Source: Hymenobacter nivis
Lineage (GTDB): Bacteria; Bacteroidota; Bacteroidia; Cytophagales; Hymenobacteraceae
Direction of reading: 5' to 3'
DNA length: 64,000 nt
Assembly (NCBI RefSeq): GCF_003149515.1
Contig: NZ_CP029145.1
Coordinates: 434,001-498,000 of the forward strand
Shown: in pieces, positions 53,174 through 61,552 of the stretch
Position numbering within the stretch: the first letter of the stretch is position 1
Layout: every line of letters begins with the position of its first letter
Made by a program: the position numbers and the translations under genes
The notes under the pieces: model-generated
Database searches by the model: none
Told to the model about the DNA's origin: nothing
What the model saw: only the letters and a program-made list of their open reading frames with translations

Positions 53174-56100
53174 TTATTTCTGCTTGCGGGCGCGCTCCAG
53201 CTTGCTGCTGTACACCCACTCGTACACGGTGGGCAGCACCAGCAGCGAGAGCACGGTGGCCGTAATGAGGCCCCCGATGACGACGATGGCCAGCGGCTTC
53301 TGGGTTTCGGAGCCAATGCCGTGGCTGAGGGCGGCGGGCAGCAAGCCCAGCGAGGCCATCAGGGCCGTCATCACCACCGGGCGCAGGCGGGTGCGGGCCC
53401 CGTCCTTGATGGCGGGTACCAGGTCCATCTTCTCGCGCAGGTTCTGGCGGAACTTGTTCACCAGAATCACACCGTCCTGCGTGGCCACCCCGAACAGGGC
53501 GATGAAGCCCACCCCGGCCGAGATGCTGAAGTTGGTGTGCGTGATGAGCAGCGCCGCGATGCCGCCGATGAGGGCAAACGGCACGTTGAGCAGCACCAGC
53601 GTCGAGTCCAGGGCGTTGCCAAACGAGATGAACAGGATGAAGAAGATGGCCAAAATGCTGATGGGCACCACGATGGCGAGCTGCTTCTGGGCGCGCTCCT
53701 GGTTCTCAAACTCGCCGTTCCACTGGGTGTGGTAGCCCTGAGGCAGGGCCACGTTTTTGGTCACCAGGGCCTGGGCCTCGGCAATGGTGCTGCCCAGGTC
53801 GCGGCCCCGCACCGAGAACTTCACGGCGATGAAGCGCGTGTTGTCTTCGCGGTAGATGAAGGCCGGGCCCGACACGTTCTGGATGGTGGCGATTTCACCG
53901 AGCTTGATTTTGCCGCCGTTCAGCGTGGGCACCGTCAGGTTGCCGATGGCGTCCATGTTCGAGCGGTACGACTGGTCGTAGCGCAGGCGCAGGTCGAACT
54001 TGCGCTCGCCCTCGTACACGGCGCTCACGGCCTTGCCCCCGATGGCCAGCTCAATCACGGCGTTGGCGTCGGCGGCGGCCACCCCGTACTGGGCCATCTT
54101 GTCGGGGTCGAGGGTGATGCGCAGCTCGGGCTGGCCCAGGTTGCGGAACACGCCCAGGTCCTCGATGCCCTTCACCTTCTTGAGCTGGTCGTACACTTGG
54201 GTGGCTCTCTTATCCAGAATGTCGAGGTCGGCGCCCGTAATTTTCACCGCAATGCTGCCCTTCACGCCCGACACGGCTTCCTCCACATTGTCGGAAATCG
54301 GCTGCGAGAAGTTAAAGTCCACGCCGCGGTATTGGGCCAGGGCCCCCTGCATCTCGGCAATCAGCTGGTCCTTTGTGATGTGGCGCTTCCACTCGTCGGC
54401 CGGGTACAGGTCCACGAAAAACTCCTGGTTGAAGAAGCCCGTGGCGTCGGTGCCGTCGTTGGGCCGTCCGGTTTGCGAAATTACGCCCCGCACCTCGGGG
54501 TACTTCTCAAACACCTGGCGGAACTTCTCGGTGTACTGGTAGCTGTCTTCCAGCGCGATGGAGAGCGGCATGGAGGCCCGCACGTAGATGGAGCCCTCGT
54601 TGAGGTGGGGCAGAAACTCAGTGCCCACGAAGTGGAACGAGCCCACGCCCACCACCAGCGCCAGCACGGCCACCGACATGGTGCGGCGCGGGTAGGCCAT
54701 CACCTTGTCGAGCAGCGGCAGGTACGCTTTGTTGAGGCCCTCCAAGATGGGGTTGTGGCGCTCGCGCACGTTCTTTTTCAGCAGGATGGACGAGAGCACC
54801 GGCACCAGCGTGAGGGCCAGTAGCAGGGCCCCCAGCAGGGCAAAGCCCAGCGTGTAGGCCAGTGGCGAGAACAGCTTGCCCTCCACTTTCTGGAACGAGA
54901 AAATCGGAATTAACGCCGTGACGATGATGAGCTTGGAGGTGAAGATGGACTTGCCCATCTCGGTGCCCGTGTGCAAAATCCGGCTCAGCTTGGCGCGCTT
55001 GTTGAAGTTTTCCATGCCCTCGTGCTCGGCCCAGTGGGCCAGCATCACGAACAGGCCCTCCACCATTACCACGGCCCCGTCGATGATGATGCCGAAGTCA
55101 ATAGCCCCGATGCTGAGGAGGTTGGCGCTCATCCCCTTGAGGCGCATCAGGATGAAGGCGAACAGCAGGGCCAGCGGAATAATCAGCGCCACGGTTACGG
55201 TCGTGCGCCAGTCGGCCAAAAAAAGTAGCAGGATGATGGTCACCAGCAAAATACCCATCGCCACGTTTTCGCCCACCGTGTGCAGCGTGTGGTTGTTCAG
55301 CTCCGAGCGGTCGTAGAACACCTTGATGCGCACGTCGCCGGGCAGCACCGTTTTGTTGAGGTAAGCGACCTTGGCCTCCAGCAAGGGCAGCACGGCGCCG
55401 GGGTTTTCGCCCTTGCGCATCAGCACGATGCCCTCCACCACGTCGTCGTCGTTGTCGCGCCCCACAATGCCCAGCGGGGGCAGAAACGAGGTTTGCACCG
55501 TGCCGATGTTGCGCACCAGCACCGGCACGCCGTTCACGTTCTTGATGATGATTTTCTCAATGTCGGGCACGTTTTTCACAATGCCGATGCCGCGCACCAC
55601 AAACGCCTGCTGCCCCTCGCGCAAAATGTCGCCGCCCACGTTCACGTTGGCGCGTTGCAGGGCCTGGTACACGTCGAGGGCCGTCAGGCCGTACTTGTTG
55701 AGCAGGGCCGGGTTGGCGGCCACCTCAAAGGTGCGCACCTTGCCGCCGAAGCTCACCACGTCGGCCACGCCGGGCACGGCGCGCAGGTTTTTCTCAATCA
55801 CCCAGTCCTCCAGCGTTTTAAGGTCGGTCACCGACTTCTGCTTCGAGGTGAGGGTGTAGCGGTAAATTTCGCCGGTGGGGCCCGTGGGGGGCTGCACGCC
55901 GGCCGTCACGCCGTCGGGCAGGTTCACGTTGGCCAGCTTCTGGGCCGTTTCCATGCGGGCGTTGAAGCCGTCGGTGCCGTCCTCGAACACAATTTTGATG
56001 AACGAGAGCCCGAACAGGTTGATGCTGCGGATGACCGTTTTGTGGGTCACCGAGTTCATCTCGGTTTCGATGGGGATGGAGATGAAGCGCTCCACTTCCT

Positions 56101-56284
56101 CGGCCGAGCGGCCCGGCCACTGGGTGATGATGACCACCTCGGTATTGGTCACGTCGGGGTAGGCCTCGACGGGGGTGTAGTAGAAGCTGATGGCCCCGGC
56201 AATGGCCACCAGCCCCGTCACGAAGAACACGACGTAGGGGTGGCGCAGCGAGAAGCCAATCAGGCCCTTGATGAATTTATTCAT
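53174..56284 (-). CDS. czcA: CzcA/CusA-family RND efflux pump (second system)
   Basis: A 1036-residue pump from ATG 56284 (MNKFIKGLIGFSL); the open frame upstream runs through a repeat and is not used. Helix 4 again reads AIDFGIIIDGAVVMVE, with the Asp, Asp, Glu triad of divalent-metal pumps. It resembles the first pump over its length but is clearly a separate paralogue. Order on the minus strand is TolC, adaptor, pump, XRE regulator. The gap to the adaptor gene holds a nested-hairpin repeat. Confidence 0.92.
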   Translation of the reverse strand: MNKFIKGLIGFSLRHPYVVFFVTGLVAIAGAISFYYTPVEAYPDVTNTEVVIITQWPGRSAEEVERFISIPIETEMNSVTHKTVIRSINLFGLSFIKIVFEDGTDGFNARMETAQKLANVNLPDGVTAGVQPPTGPTGEIYRYTLTSKQKSVTDLKTLEDWVIEKNLRAVPGVADVVSFGGKVRTFEVAANPALLNKYGLTALDVYQALQRANVNVGGDILREGQQAFVVRGIGIVKNVPDIEKIIIKNVNGVPVLVRNIGTVQTSFLPPLGIVGRDNDDDVVEGIVLMRKGENPGAVLPLLEAKVAYLNKTVLPGDVRIKVFYDRSELNNHTLHTVGENVAMGILLVTIILLLFLADWRTTVTVALIIPLALLFAFILMRLKGMSANLLSIGAIDFGIIIDGAVVMVEGLFVMLAHWAEHEGMENFNKRAKLSRILHTGTEMGKSIFTSKLIIVTALIPIFSFQKVEGKLFSPLAYTLGFALLGALLLALTLVPVLSSILLKKNVRERHNPILEGLNKAYLPLLDKVMAYPRRTMSVAVLALVVGVGSFHFVGTEFLPHLNEGSIYVRASMPLSIALEDSYQYTEKFRQVFEKYPEVRGVISQTGRPNDGTDATGFFNQEFFVDLYPADEWKRHITKDQLIAEMQGALAQYRGVDFNFSQPISDNVEEAVSGVKGSIAVKITGADLDILDKRATQVYDQLKKVKGIEDLGVFRNLGQPELRITLDPDKMAQYGVAAADANAVIELAIGGKAVSAVYEGERKFDLRLRYDQSYRSNMDAIGNLTVPTLNGGKIKLGEIATIQNVSGPAFIYREDNTRFIAVKFSVRGRDLGSTIAEAQALVTKNVALPQGYHTQWNGEFENQERAQKQLAIVVPISILAIFFILFISFGNALDSTLVLLNVPFALIGGIAALLITHTNFSISAGVGFIALFGVATQDGVILVNKFRQNLREKMDLVPAIKDGARTRLRPVVMTALMASLGLLPAALSHGIGSETQKPLAIVVIGGLITATVLSLLVLPTVYEWVYSSKLERARKQK

Positions 56285-56310
56285 GGCAAACAAGAAGGCA
56301 AAGGGAGGGA

Positions 56311-56417
56311 GGGCAGGCGGCTGGCTTTTCGCCGGCTGCCCGCTAATCGTGGAGGCGGGGGAGCACCCTGGGGGCCCTGGCAATTACCGGGCAGCCGGCG
56401 AAAAGCCAGCCGCCCGG
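56311..56417. repeat. Nested-hairpin (BIME-like) element, copy 1
   Basis: Two arms of about 33 bases are complementary to each other (GGCGGCTGGCTTTTCGCCGG with the complement at 56386-56417), and each arm can also fold on itself around GAAAA (GGCAGCCGGC GAAAA GCC...). The inner ends read CTAAT and ATTAC. A second copy lies at 57637-57756. Both lie in gaps of the same operon. Confidence 0.8.
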
Positions 56418-56435
56418 GCCGGGCCGTAGGGTTCC

Positions 56436-57572
56436 CTAGTTAGCGCTTAAGTCGTTGAATAACAATAAGCTGCCCTGAGTTACCACTTGGTCGTTGGCGT
56501 GCAGGCTGCCGGTCACGTAGGTGTAGCGGCTGGTGTTGCGTAGCACCTTCACGGGCACCAGCTCGTAGGATTTGCTGGCGTCGTCGCCCGACTTTAGCTC
56601 GGGCGTGCCCGGCCGGCGGCGGACGACGAAGTAGCGGTCGTTGCTGAAAATCACCGCCTTGGGGTTTACGGCCAGGGCCTGGCCGGGGCGCTGCAAGTTG
56701 AGGGTGATGCTGCAAAACATGTCGGGCTTGAGCAGGCCCCCCGGGTTGGGCAGTTCCACGCGGGCCTGGAGCACCTTGGTGTCGGCGTCCACTACGTTGC
56801 TGATGTTAGTGATGGTGCCCTTAAACGTGCGGTCGGGGTAGGCCAAAGCCGTGATGCTCACCGGCTGGCCCACCTTCACGGCGGCCACGTCGCTCTCGTA
56901 CACGTTGAGCAGCACCCAGACGCGGCTCAGGTCTGAGATGGTGAAGAGCGGGGTGTTGTTGTCGGGCCGCAGCTGCATCCCGGCGTTGATATTGCGCTCC
57001 ACGACGAAGCCGCTGGCGGGGGCCCGCACCACGTAGGTGGGCAGGGCCCCGCCGGTGCCCTGGGCGTTGCCGCCGTAAATTTTGAGTACCTGCGACGTGC
57101 GGTTCAGGGCCGAGCGGGTTTTTTCGAGCTGGGCTCGGGCGGCAATCAGGTCGTTCTGCGAGGCGAAGTTGGACTTGTAGAGCTGCTCGGTGTTGGCGGC
57201 GTTGCGCTCGGCCACGGCGTAGTCGGAGCGGGCCCCGTTGTAGTCGTTCTGGTAGCCGCTCACGTCGGCGCTTTGCACGCGGGCCAGGGCCTGGCCCTGC
57301 TGCACCTGCTGGCCCAGGGCGGCCGTCACGTCGAGCACGTTGCCGCTCACCACCGGAAACACCCGGTCCACGCGCCGCTGGTCGTAGCTCACCTTGCCGG
57401 TGAAGCGCAGCTCCTGGTCGGGGCTGCGCAGCAGCACCGTGTCGGTGCGGTAGCCCGAGCCCAGGTCTTTGGTATTAACGGGAAGCTTCTCTTCCGTTTT
57501 GCTTTGGCAACCAGATAAATAACCGGCCGCGCCCACAACCAGGAGCACGGGCAACAAATGGGAAATGCGCAT
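56436..57572 (-). CDS. czcB: RND periplasmic adaptor lipoprotein (second system)
   Basis: A 378-residue membrane-fusion protein with lipobox AAGYLSGCQSK (Cys at about 22). The hybrid-domain halves are SGNVLDVTAALGQQVQQGQ and RAPASGFVVERNINAGMQL, with the alpha-hairpin at about 115-175 and the beta-barrel behind. It couples the pump at 53174-56284 to the TolC channel at 57766-59346. Confidence 0.92.
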   Translation of the reverse strand: MRISHLLPVLLVVGAAGYLSGCQSKTEEKLPVNTKDLGSGYRTDTVLLRSPDQELRFTGKVSYDQRRVDRVFPVVSGNVLDVTAALGQQVQQGQALARVQSADVSGYQNDYNGARSDYAVAERNAANTEQLYKSNFASQNDLIAARAQLEKTRSALNRTSQVLKIYGGNAQGTGGALPTYVVRAPASGFVVERNINAGMQLRPDNNTPLFTISDLSRVWVLLNVYESDVAAVKVGQPVSITALAYPDRTFKGTITNISNVVDADTKVLQARVELPNPGGLLKPDMFCSITLNLQRPGQALAVNPKAVIFSNDRYFVVRRRPGTPELKSGDDASKSYELVPVKVLRNTSRYTYVTGSLHANDQVVTQGSLLLFNDLSAN

Positions 57573-57636
57573 TACAAGGAAAAAAGTAGCAGTTGCAAAA
57601 GGGGAGGATGGAGCCGCGCCGCGGGCCCCCAGGGGC

Positions 57637-57756
57637 GGGCAGCCGGCGAAAAGCTGGCTGCCCGCTAATCGTTGCAGCGGCTTGAACCGCAGCTTAGGGC
57701 CCCTGGGAAGTAGTCCAGCGATTACCGGGCAGCCGGCGAAAAGCCGGCAGCCCGGG
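57637..57756. repeat. Nested-hairpin (BIME-like) element, copy 2
   Basis: Left arm GGGCAGCCGGCGAAAAGCTG continuing to CTGCCCGCTAATCG and right arm CGATTACCGGGCAGCCGGCG continuing to CCGGCAGCCCGGG. Each arm is a hairpin with loop GAAAA, and the two arms pair with each other around a 47-base centre. It fills the gap between TolC stop and adaptor start. Confidence 0.8.
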
Positions 57757-57765
57757 ATGGGGCCC

Positions 57766-59346
57766 CTAGTCTTTGAAGACGGGGGTATTGGTTACGAAAT
57801 TGACTTGCTGCTTGGCCTGCTCCAGGCGGTTGCCGATGTCAATCAGGTTGAGCTGGGCGGCGTTGTAGGCCCGGAACTTGTCGATGAAGCTCACCAGATC
57901 AATCAGCCGGCGCTTGTAGTCGGCGGCGGCGTTGCGGCTCACGTCGGCGATGGTGGCCACGTATTCGGGCGTCACGCTGCTGCGCAGCTCGGTGGCGCGC
58001 TGCACCTGCTCCACGGCGGCGGCTACGTCCTGCTCCACCTGCAACTTATTCTGGTTCAGGCCCTGGGCGCTCTGCTGGATGCCCACCTGCGCCGCCTGAA
58101 TGTTGCCCTGGTTGCGGTTGGCCACGGGCAGGTCGATGGCGGTTTGCAGGCCGTAGTAGTGGGCGTAGGCGTTGCCGTAGCTGGCGTAGTCGGCCCCGAT
58201 GGTGAGCTTGGGCACGGCCAGCGCGTGCTGCAAGCGTAGGTTTTGCTCGGCGTAAGTGGTTTGCTTGGTGGCGGCGCGCAGGTCGGGCCGGTACTGGTAG
58301 GCCAGGGCCGTGAGGTCGGCCAGGGTGGGCAGGGTGGCGGGCGGCGCGGGCAGCAGGTCCTGGCCGATGGGGTCCACAAACGTGGTGCCCGGCAGCGCCA
58401 GAAACACGCGCAGCGCGGCCTCGTCCTGTCCGAGCTGGGTGAGCTGATCGGAGCGGTCCTTTTCCAGGCTCTGGCGCTCCAGCTCCAGGCGCGTCACCTC
58501 GAAGCCGGCCACCGTGCCCAGCCGCAGCTGCTCGCGGAAGCCCACCAGCAGGCGCGCCAACTGGTCGCGCTGGTCGCGCAGCAAGTCCAGCTTGCGCCGC
58601 TCGGCCACCACGTTAAAAAACGTTTGCGAAAGCTGGAAGCGCGAGTTGCGCAGCAAATCCTCAAAGGCGGCCTGCTGCACCTCGGCGTTGGTGCTGCTGA
58701 GCTGCACCAGCTTGGCGCGGCTGCCCGAAAGGTTGAGGAGCTGCTGCAATTGCAGTATTACCGTGTTGCCGGTGGGGTTGTTAGGATCGAGGGCTTTATC
58801 GGCGCCAAACGGGAAAAACTGCCGCGTGCTGGGGTTGTAAGCGTTGACTTCGGCCGATAGGTTGGGGTTGTCGCGCAGGGCCGACTGCACTACTGTGGCC
58901 TGCGCCAGGTTCACATTGAAGCGCTGGGCCAGCAACTGGAAGTTGGTTTGCACGAACTGCTGCTGCGCTTCTGGTAGCGTGAGGCGCAGCGTGTCGGCGG
59001 TTCCCAGCGCCGCCCGGATGGGCACGCCGGCGGGCATGCCCGGCACCACGGGGTACTGGCCGTAGCCGGGGCTGCCGGCCACCGGCGCGGGGCCGGCCTG
59101 GCCGGGCTGGGCCAGCTGGTTGCTGGGCAGGGCCCCGGCGGCGGGCGTTTGGCCGGGGGCCTGGGCCGGGCGGCCGGTGGGCTGGCCCGGGGTGGCCGGT
59201 AGGGCATTAGGGGTGCCGGCCTGGGGGCGCGACATGCTCGACTGGGGCCGGGGGGTGGCCATGCGCTGGGCCCGGCCCAGGCCCGGCAGCAGCCCCAGCC
59301 CGCCAGCTACAGCCAGGGTTTGGAAAAAACGTGCGTTCAATCGCAT
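57766..59346 (-). CDS. czcC: TolC family outer membrane channel (second system)
   Basis: A 526-residue protein from ATG 59346, with signal peptide (ending GLGRAQ) and an unusually long Pro/Ala/Gly-rich stretch (about 28-110) before the TolC repeats (LPEAQQQFVQTNFQLLAQR, AIDLPVANRNQGNIQAAQ, LIDLVSFIDKFRAYNAAQL). It is the exit duct of the second efflux system and the first gene of its operon, preceded by a phased direct-repeat operator. Confidence 0.9.
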   Translation of the reverse strand: MRLNARFFQTLAVAGGLGLLPGLGRAQRMATPRPQSSMSRPQAGTPNALPATPGQPTGRPAQAPGQTPAAGALPSNQLAQPGQAGPAPVAGSPGYGQYPVVPGMPAGVPIRAALGTADTLRLTLPEAQQQFVQTNFQLLAQRFNVNLAQATVVQSALRDNPNLSAEVNAYNPSTRQFFPFGADKALDPNNPTGNTVILQLQQLLNLSGSRAKLVQLSSTNAEVQQAAFEDLLRNSRFQLSQTFFNVVAERRKLDLLRDQRDQLARLLVGFREQLRLGTVAGFEVTRLELERQSLEKDRSDQLTQLGQDEAALRVFLALPGTTFVDPIGQDLLPAPPATLPTLADLTALAYQYRPDLRAATKQTTYAEQNLRLQHALAVPKLTIGADYASYGNAYAHYYGLQTAIDLPVANRNQGNIQAAQVGIQQSAQGLNQNKLQVEQDVAAAVEQVQRATELRSSVTPEYVATIADVSRNAAADYKRRLIDLVSFIDKFRAYNAAQLNLIDIGNRLEQAKQQVNFVTNTPVFKD

Positions 59347-59400
59347 AAAAACACGCCGGCCCAACGGCCGGCCAGCAACAAGAAAGGGGTGAAGGGGCTC

Positions 59401-59418
59401 CGGGGCAGCGCTGCCCCG
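59401..59418. promoter_or_regulatory. Palindrome in the leader of the second efflux operon
   Basis: CGGGGCAGCGCTGCCCCG is a perfect 18-bp palindrome 55 bases upstream of the TolC start. A second stem, GCCGGCC..GGCCGGC, lies at about 59354-59371. They may structure the leader RNA or serve as a repressor site. Confidence 0.5.
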
Positions 59419-59446
59419 AAGACTTACACAAAATTCCTGTGGCCGT

Positions 59447-59485
59447 ATTAGACCGGGATTAGAGGCACATTAGAGGCGGATTAGA
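59447..59485 (-). promoter_or_regulatory. Four 11-bp direct repeats, probable OmpR/PhoB-type operator
   Basis: On the minus strand the word TCTAAT occurs four times at exactly 11-bp spacing (plus-strand ATTAGA at 59447, 59458, 59469 and 59480), with GC-rich bases between. They lie 101-139 bases upstream of the TolC start. Tandem 11-bp direct repeats are the known binding layout of OmpR/PhoB-family response regulators, and one is encoded at 63250-63936. The link to that regulator is inference. Confidence 0.65.
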
Positions 59486-59504
59486 ATTCATCTTTTTTGC
59501 AAAA

Positions 59505-59530
59505 AAAAGAGGGCCCCGGGGCCCTCTTTT
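59505..59530. terminator. Intrinsic terminator of the SulP gene
   Basis: AAAAGAGGGCCCC and GGGGCCCTCTTTT form a perfect 26-bp palindrome; eight T follow on the minus strand. It lies 119 bases behind the SulP stop codon and insulates the efflux operon's control region. Confidence 0.85.
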
Positions 59531-59648
59531 GATTTTATTGCTCTGCTGGCTGCAAATCTGTGCTGCAAGCCTGTGCTTGTCGTCCTCGGGGAACCTCACG
59601 GGACCCCAAGCGCAAGTCCAAGCGCAGCTTAGCGGCACAGTAAATCGT

Positions 59649-61193
59649 TTAGTACATCACGTTGGCCCCAGATACGGTGTAGAGCGGGTCTTCCTCGATG
59701 TTGACGTCGACTAGGGGCCCGGCCTGGCCCAGCAGGCGCCGCGAGTCGGGGCTGAGGTGGCGCAGGCGCACGGTTTTGCCCAGGCGCTGGTAGCGCTCGG
59801 TGAGCTTGTGCAACGCGTCGATGGCCGACATATCCGCCACCCGGCTCTCTTTGAAGTCGATGATGACCTCGGCGGGGTCGTCGGCTACGTCGAACTTCTC
59901 GCCGAAAGCCTGCGCCGAGCCGAAGAACAGGGGCCCGAAGATTTCGTAGTGCCGCACGCCGGCCGCGTCCACGTGCTTGCGGGCCCGGATGCGCCTGGCG
60001 TTTTCCCAGGCAAAGGCCAGGGCCGACACCACCACGCCCAGCAGTACGGCCAGCGCCAGGTTCTGCGACACGGCTGTGACGATGGTTACGAGTAGCATCA
60101 CCAGCACGTCGGTGCGGGGCATGCGGCGCAAAATGCGCAGGCTAGCCCACTCAAACGTGCCGATGACGACCATGAACATCACGCCCACCAGCGCCGCCAG
60201 CGGCAGCCGCTCGATGAGCCCCGCGCCTGCCACCACAAACAGCGCCAGGGCCCCCGCCGCCACCACGCCCGAGAGCCGCCCGCGCCCGCGCGACTCCAGG
60301 TTGACCATCGTTTGGCCAATCATAGCGCAGCCGCCCATGCCGCCGGTCAGGCCCGAGGCCACGTTGGCCAGGCCCTGGGCTACGCAATCCTGGTTGCCGC
60401 GGCCGCGGGTGTCGGTCATCTCATCCACCACCGTCAGCGTCAGCAGGCTTTCGGTGAGGCCCACCAGTGCCATAATGAAGGCGTAGGGCCCCACCAGCGC
60501 TAGCGTGGCCCACGTGAAGGGCACCTGCGGCACGTGCAACGTGGGCAGCCCGCCAGCAATGGAGGCAATATCGCCCACCGATTTCGTGTGCAGCCCGCCC
60601 AAAATCACGAGCGCCGACACGACGACAATGGCCACTAGCGAAGGAGGCACAGCCTTCGTCAGCCGGGGCAGGAAGTATATAATAGCCATGGTAAGGGCCA
60701 CCAGCCCCGCCATCAGCAGTAGCGGGGCCCCCACCAGCCAGTGCTCGGCGCCGGCCGTGTCGCGCACCTTGAACTGCTCCAGTTGCGCCATGAAGATGAT
60801 GACCGCCAAGCCGTTGACGAAGCCGTACACCACCGGCTGCGGCACCAGCCGGATGAACTTGCCCAGCCGCAGCAGCCCGATGCCGATTTGAATGAGGCCC
60901 ATCAGCACCACGGCCACGAACAGGTATTCGATGCCGTGCTGCGCCACCAGGGCCACAATAACGACGGCCACCGAACCGGCCGCGCCCGATATCATGCCCG
61001 GCCTCCCACCGAATACGCTGGTGATTAAACAAATAACGAAGGCCGAGCCGATGCCCACCAGCGGGCTAATGTGGGCTAGCAGCGCAAACGCCACCACCTC
61101 GGGCACCAGGGCGAGGGCGGTGGTCAGGCCCGCCAGCACTTCATTTTTAGCGTTGTGTTTGTACTGGGTGAAATACGAAAGTTGCAATTGCAT
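59649..61193 (-). CDS. SulP family anion transporter with STAS domain
   Basis: A 514-residue protein from ATG 61193. The membrane part (about 15-390) has the SulP blocks GLTTALALVPEVVAFALLAH, GGRPGMISGAAGSVAVVIVA and GMGGCAMIGQTMVNLESRGRG. The C-terminal STAS domain (about 415-505) includes EVIIDFKESRVADMSAIDALHK. It may carry sulfate, bicarbonate or another anion; the substrate cannot be told. It lies between the second efflux operon and the two-component system. Confidence 0.9.
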   Translation of the reverse strand: MQLQLSYFTQYKHNAKNEVLAGLTTALALVPEVVAFALLAHISPLVGIGSAFVICLITSVFGGRPGMISGAAGSVAVVIVALVAQHGIEYLFVAVVLMGLIQIGIGLLRLGKFIRLVPQPVVYGFVNGLAVIIFMAQLEQFKVRDTAGAEHWLVGAPLLLMAGLVALTMAIIYFLPRLTKAVPPSLVAIVVVSALVILGGLHTKSVGDIASIAGGLPTLHVPQVPFTWATLALVGPYAFIMALVGLTESLLTLTVVDEMTDTRGRGNQDCVAQGLANVASGLTGGMGGCAMIGQTMVNLESRGRGRLSGVVAAGALALFVVAGAGLIERLPLAALVGVMFMVVIGTFEWASLRILRRMPRTDVLVMLLVTIVTAVSQNLALAVLLGVVVSALAFAWENARRIRARKHVDAAGVRHYEIFGPLFFGSAQAFGEKFDVADDPAEVIIDFKESRVADMSAIDALHKLTERYQRLGKTVRLRHLSPDSRRLLGQAGPLVDVNIEEDPLYTVSGANVMY

Positions 61194-61351
61194 ACAAAGG
61201 GTAAAGAACGGCCACAAGAAAAGCCGCACGCTCCCGGCAGGAAGCGGCGGCCGGAGGATTCCAAACCGATTTTCAGGGCGGCGTGAGCCAAAAAATTAAC
61301 GAAAGTGCGAAGGGCATAAAAGAGGAATGCGCACAAAAGTACGGCGGTGCT

Positions 61352-61395
61352 TTGGCCGGGCCCCCAGCTGAAGCACCGCTGGGGGGGCCGGCCAA
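61352..61395. terminator. Strong hairpin between sensor kinase and SulP genes
   Basis: TTGGCCGGGCCCCCAG and CTGGGGGGGCCGGCCAA pair almost perfectly around an 11-base loop, about 160 bases behind the kinase stop codon. No T tract is adjacent. The remaining sequence of 61194-61552 shows no gene. Confidence 0.5.
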
Positions 61396-61552
61396 GGCAA
61401 GCCAAATGCGAGGCGGCACTCCGCGCAAATCGTACCGGGTAACGCAGTGTGGCTTAAATTAGAACGAGTTGGCCAGCGTCAGGGTTGGCCGCGGCAGCTT
61501 AGCGAACCTTGTTGTACGGGATTGCATTTCCGCTGGCCTGGCCCAGGGGCCC

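Noticed and set aside
53135-54823. Plus-strand open frame (562 codons) opposite the second RND pump
   Set aside because: Shadow of a conserved pump gene; His/Val/Gly-rich translation without any motif.
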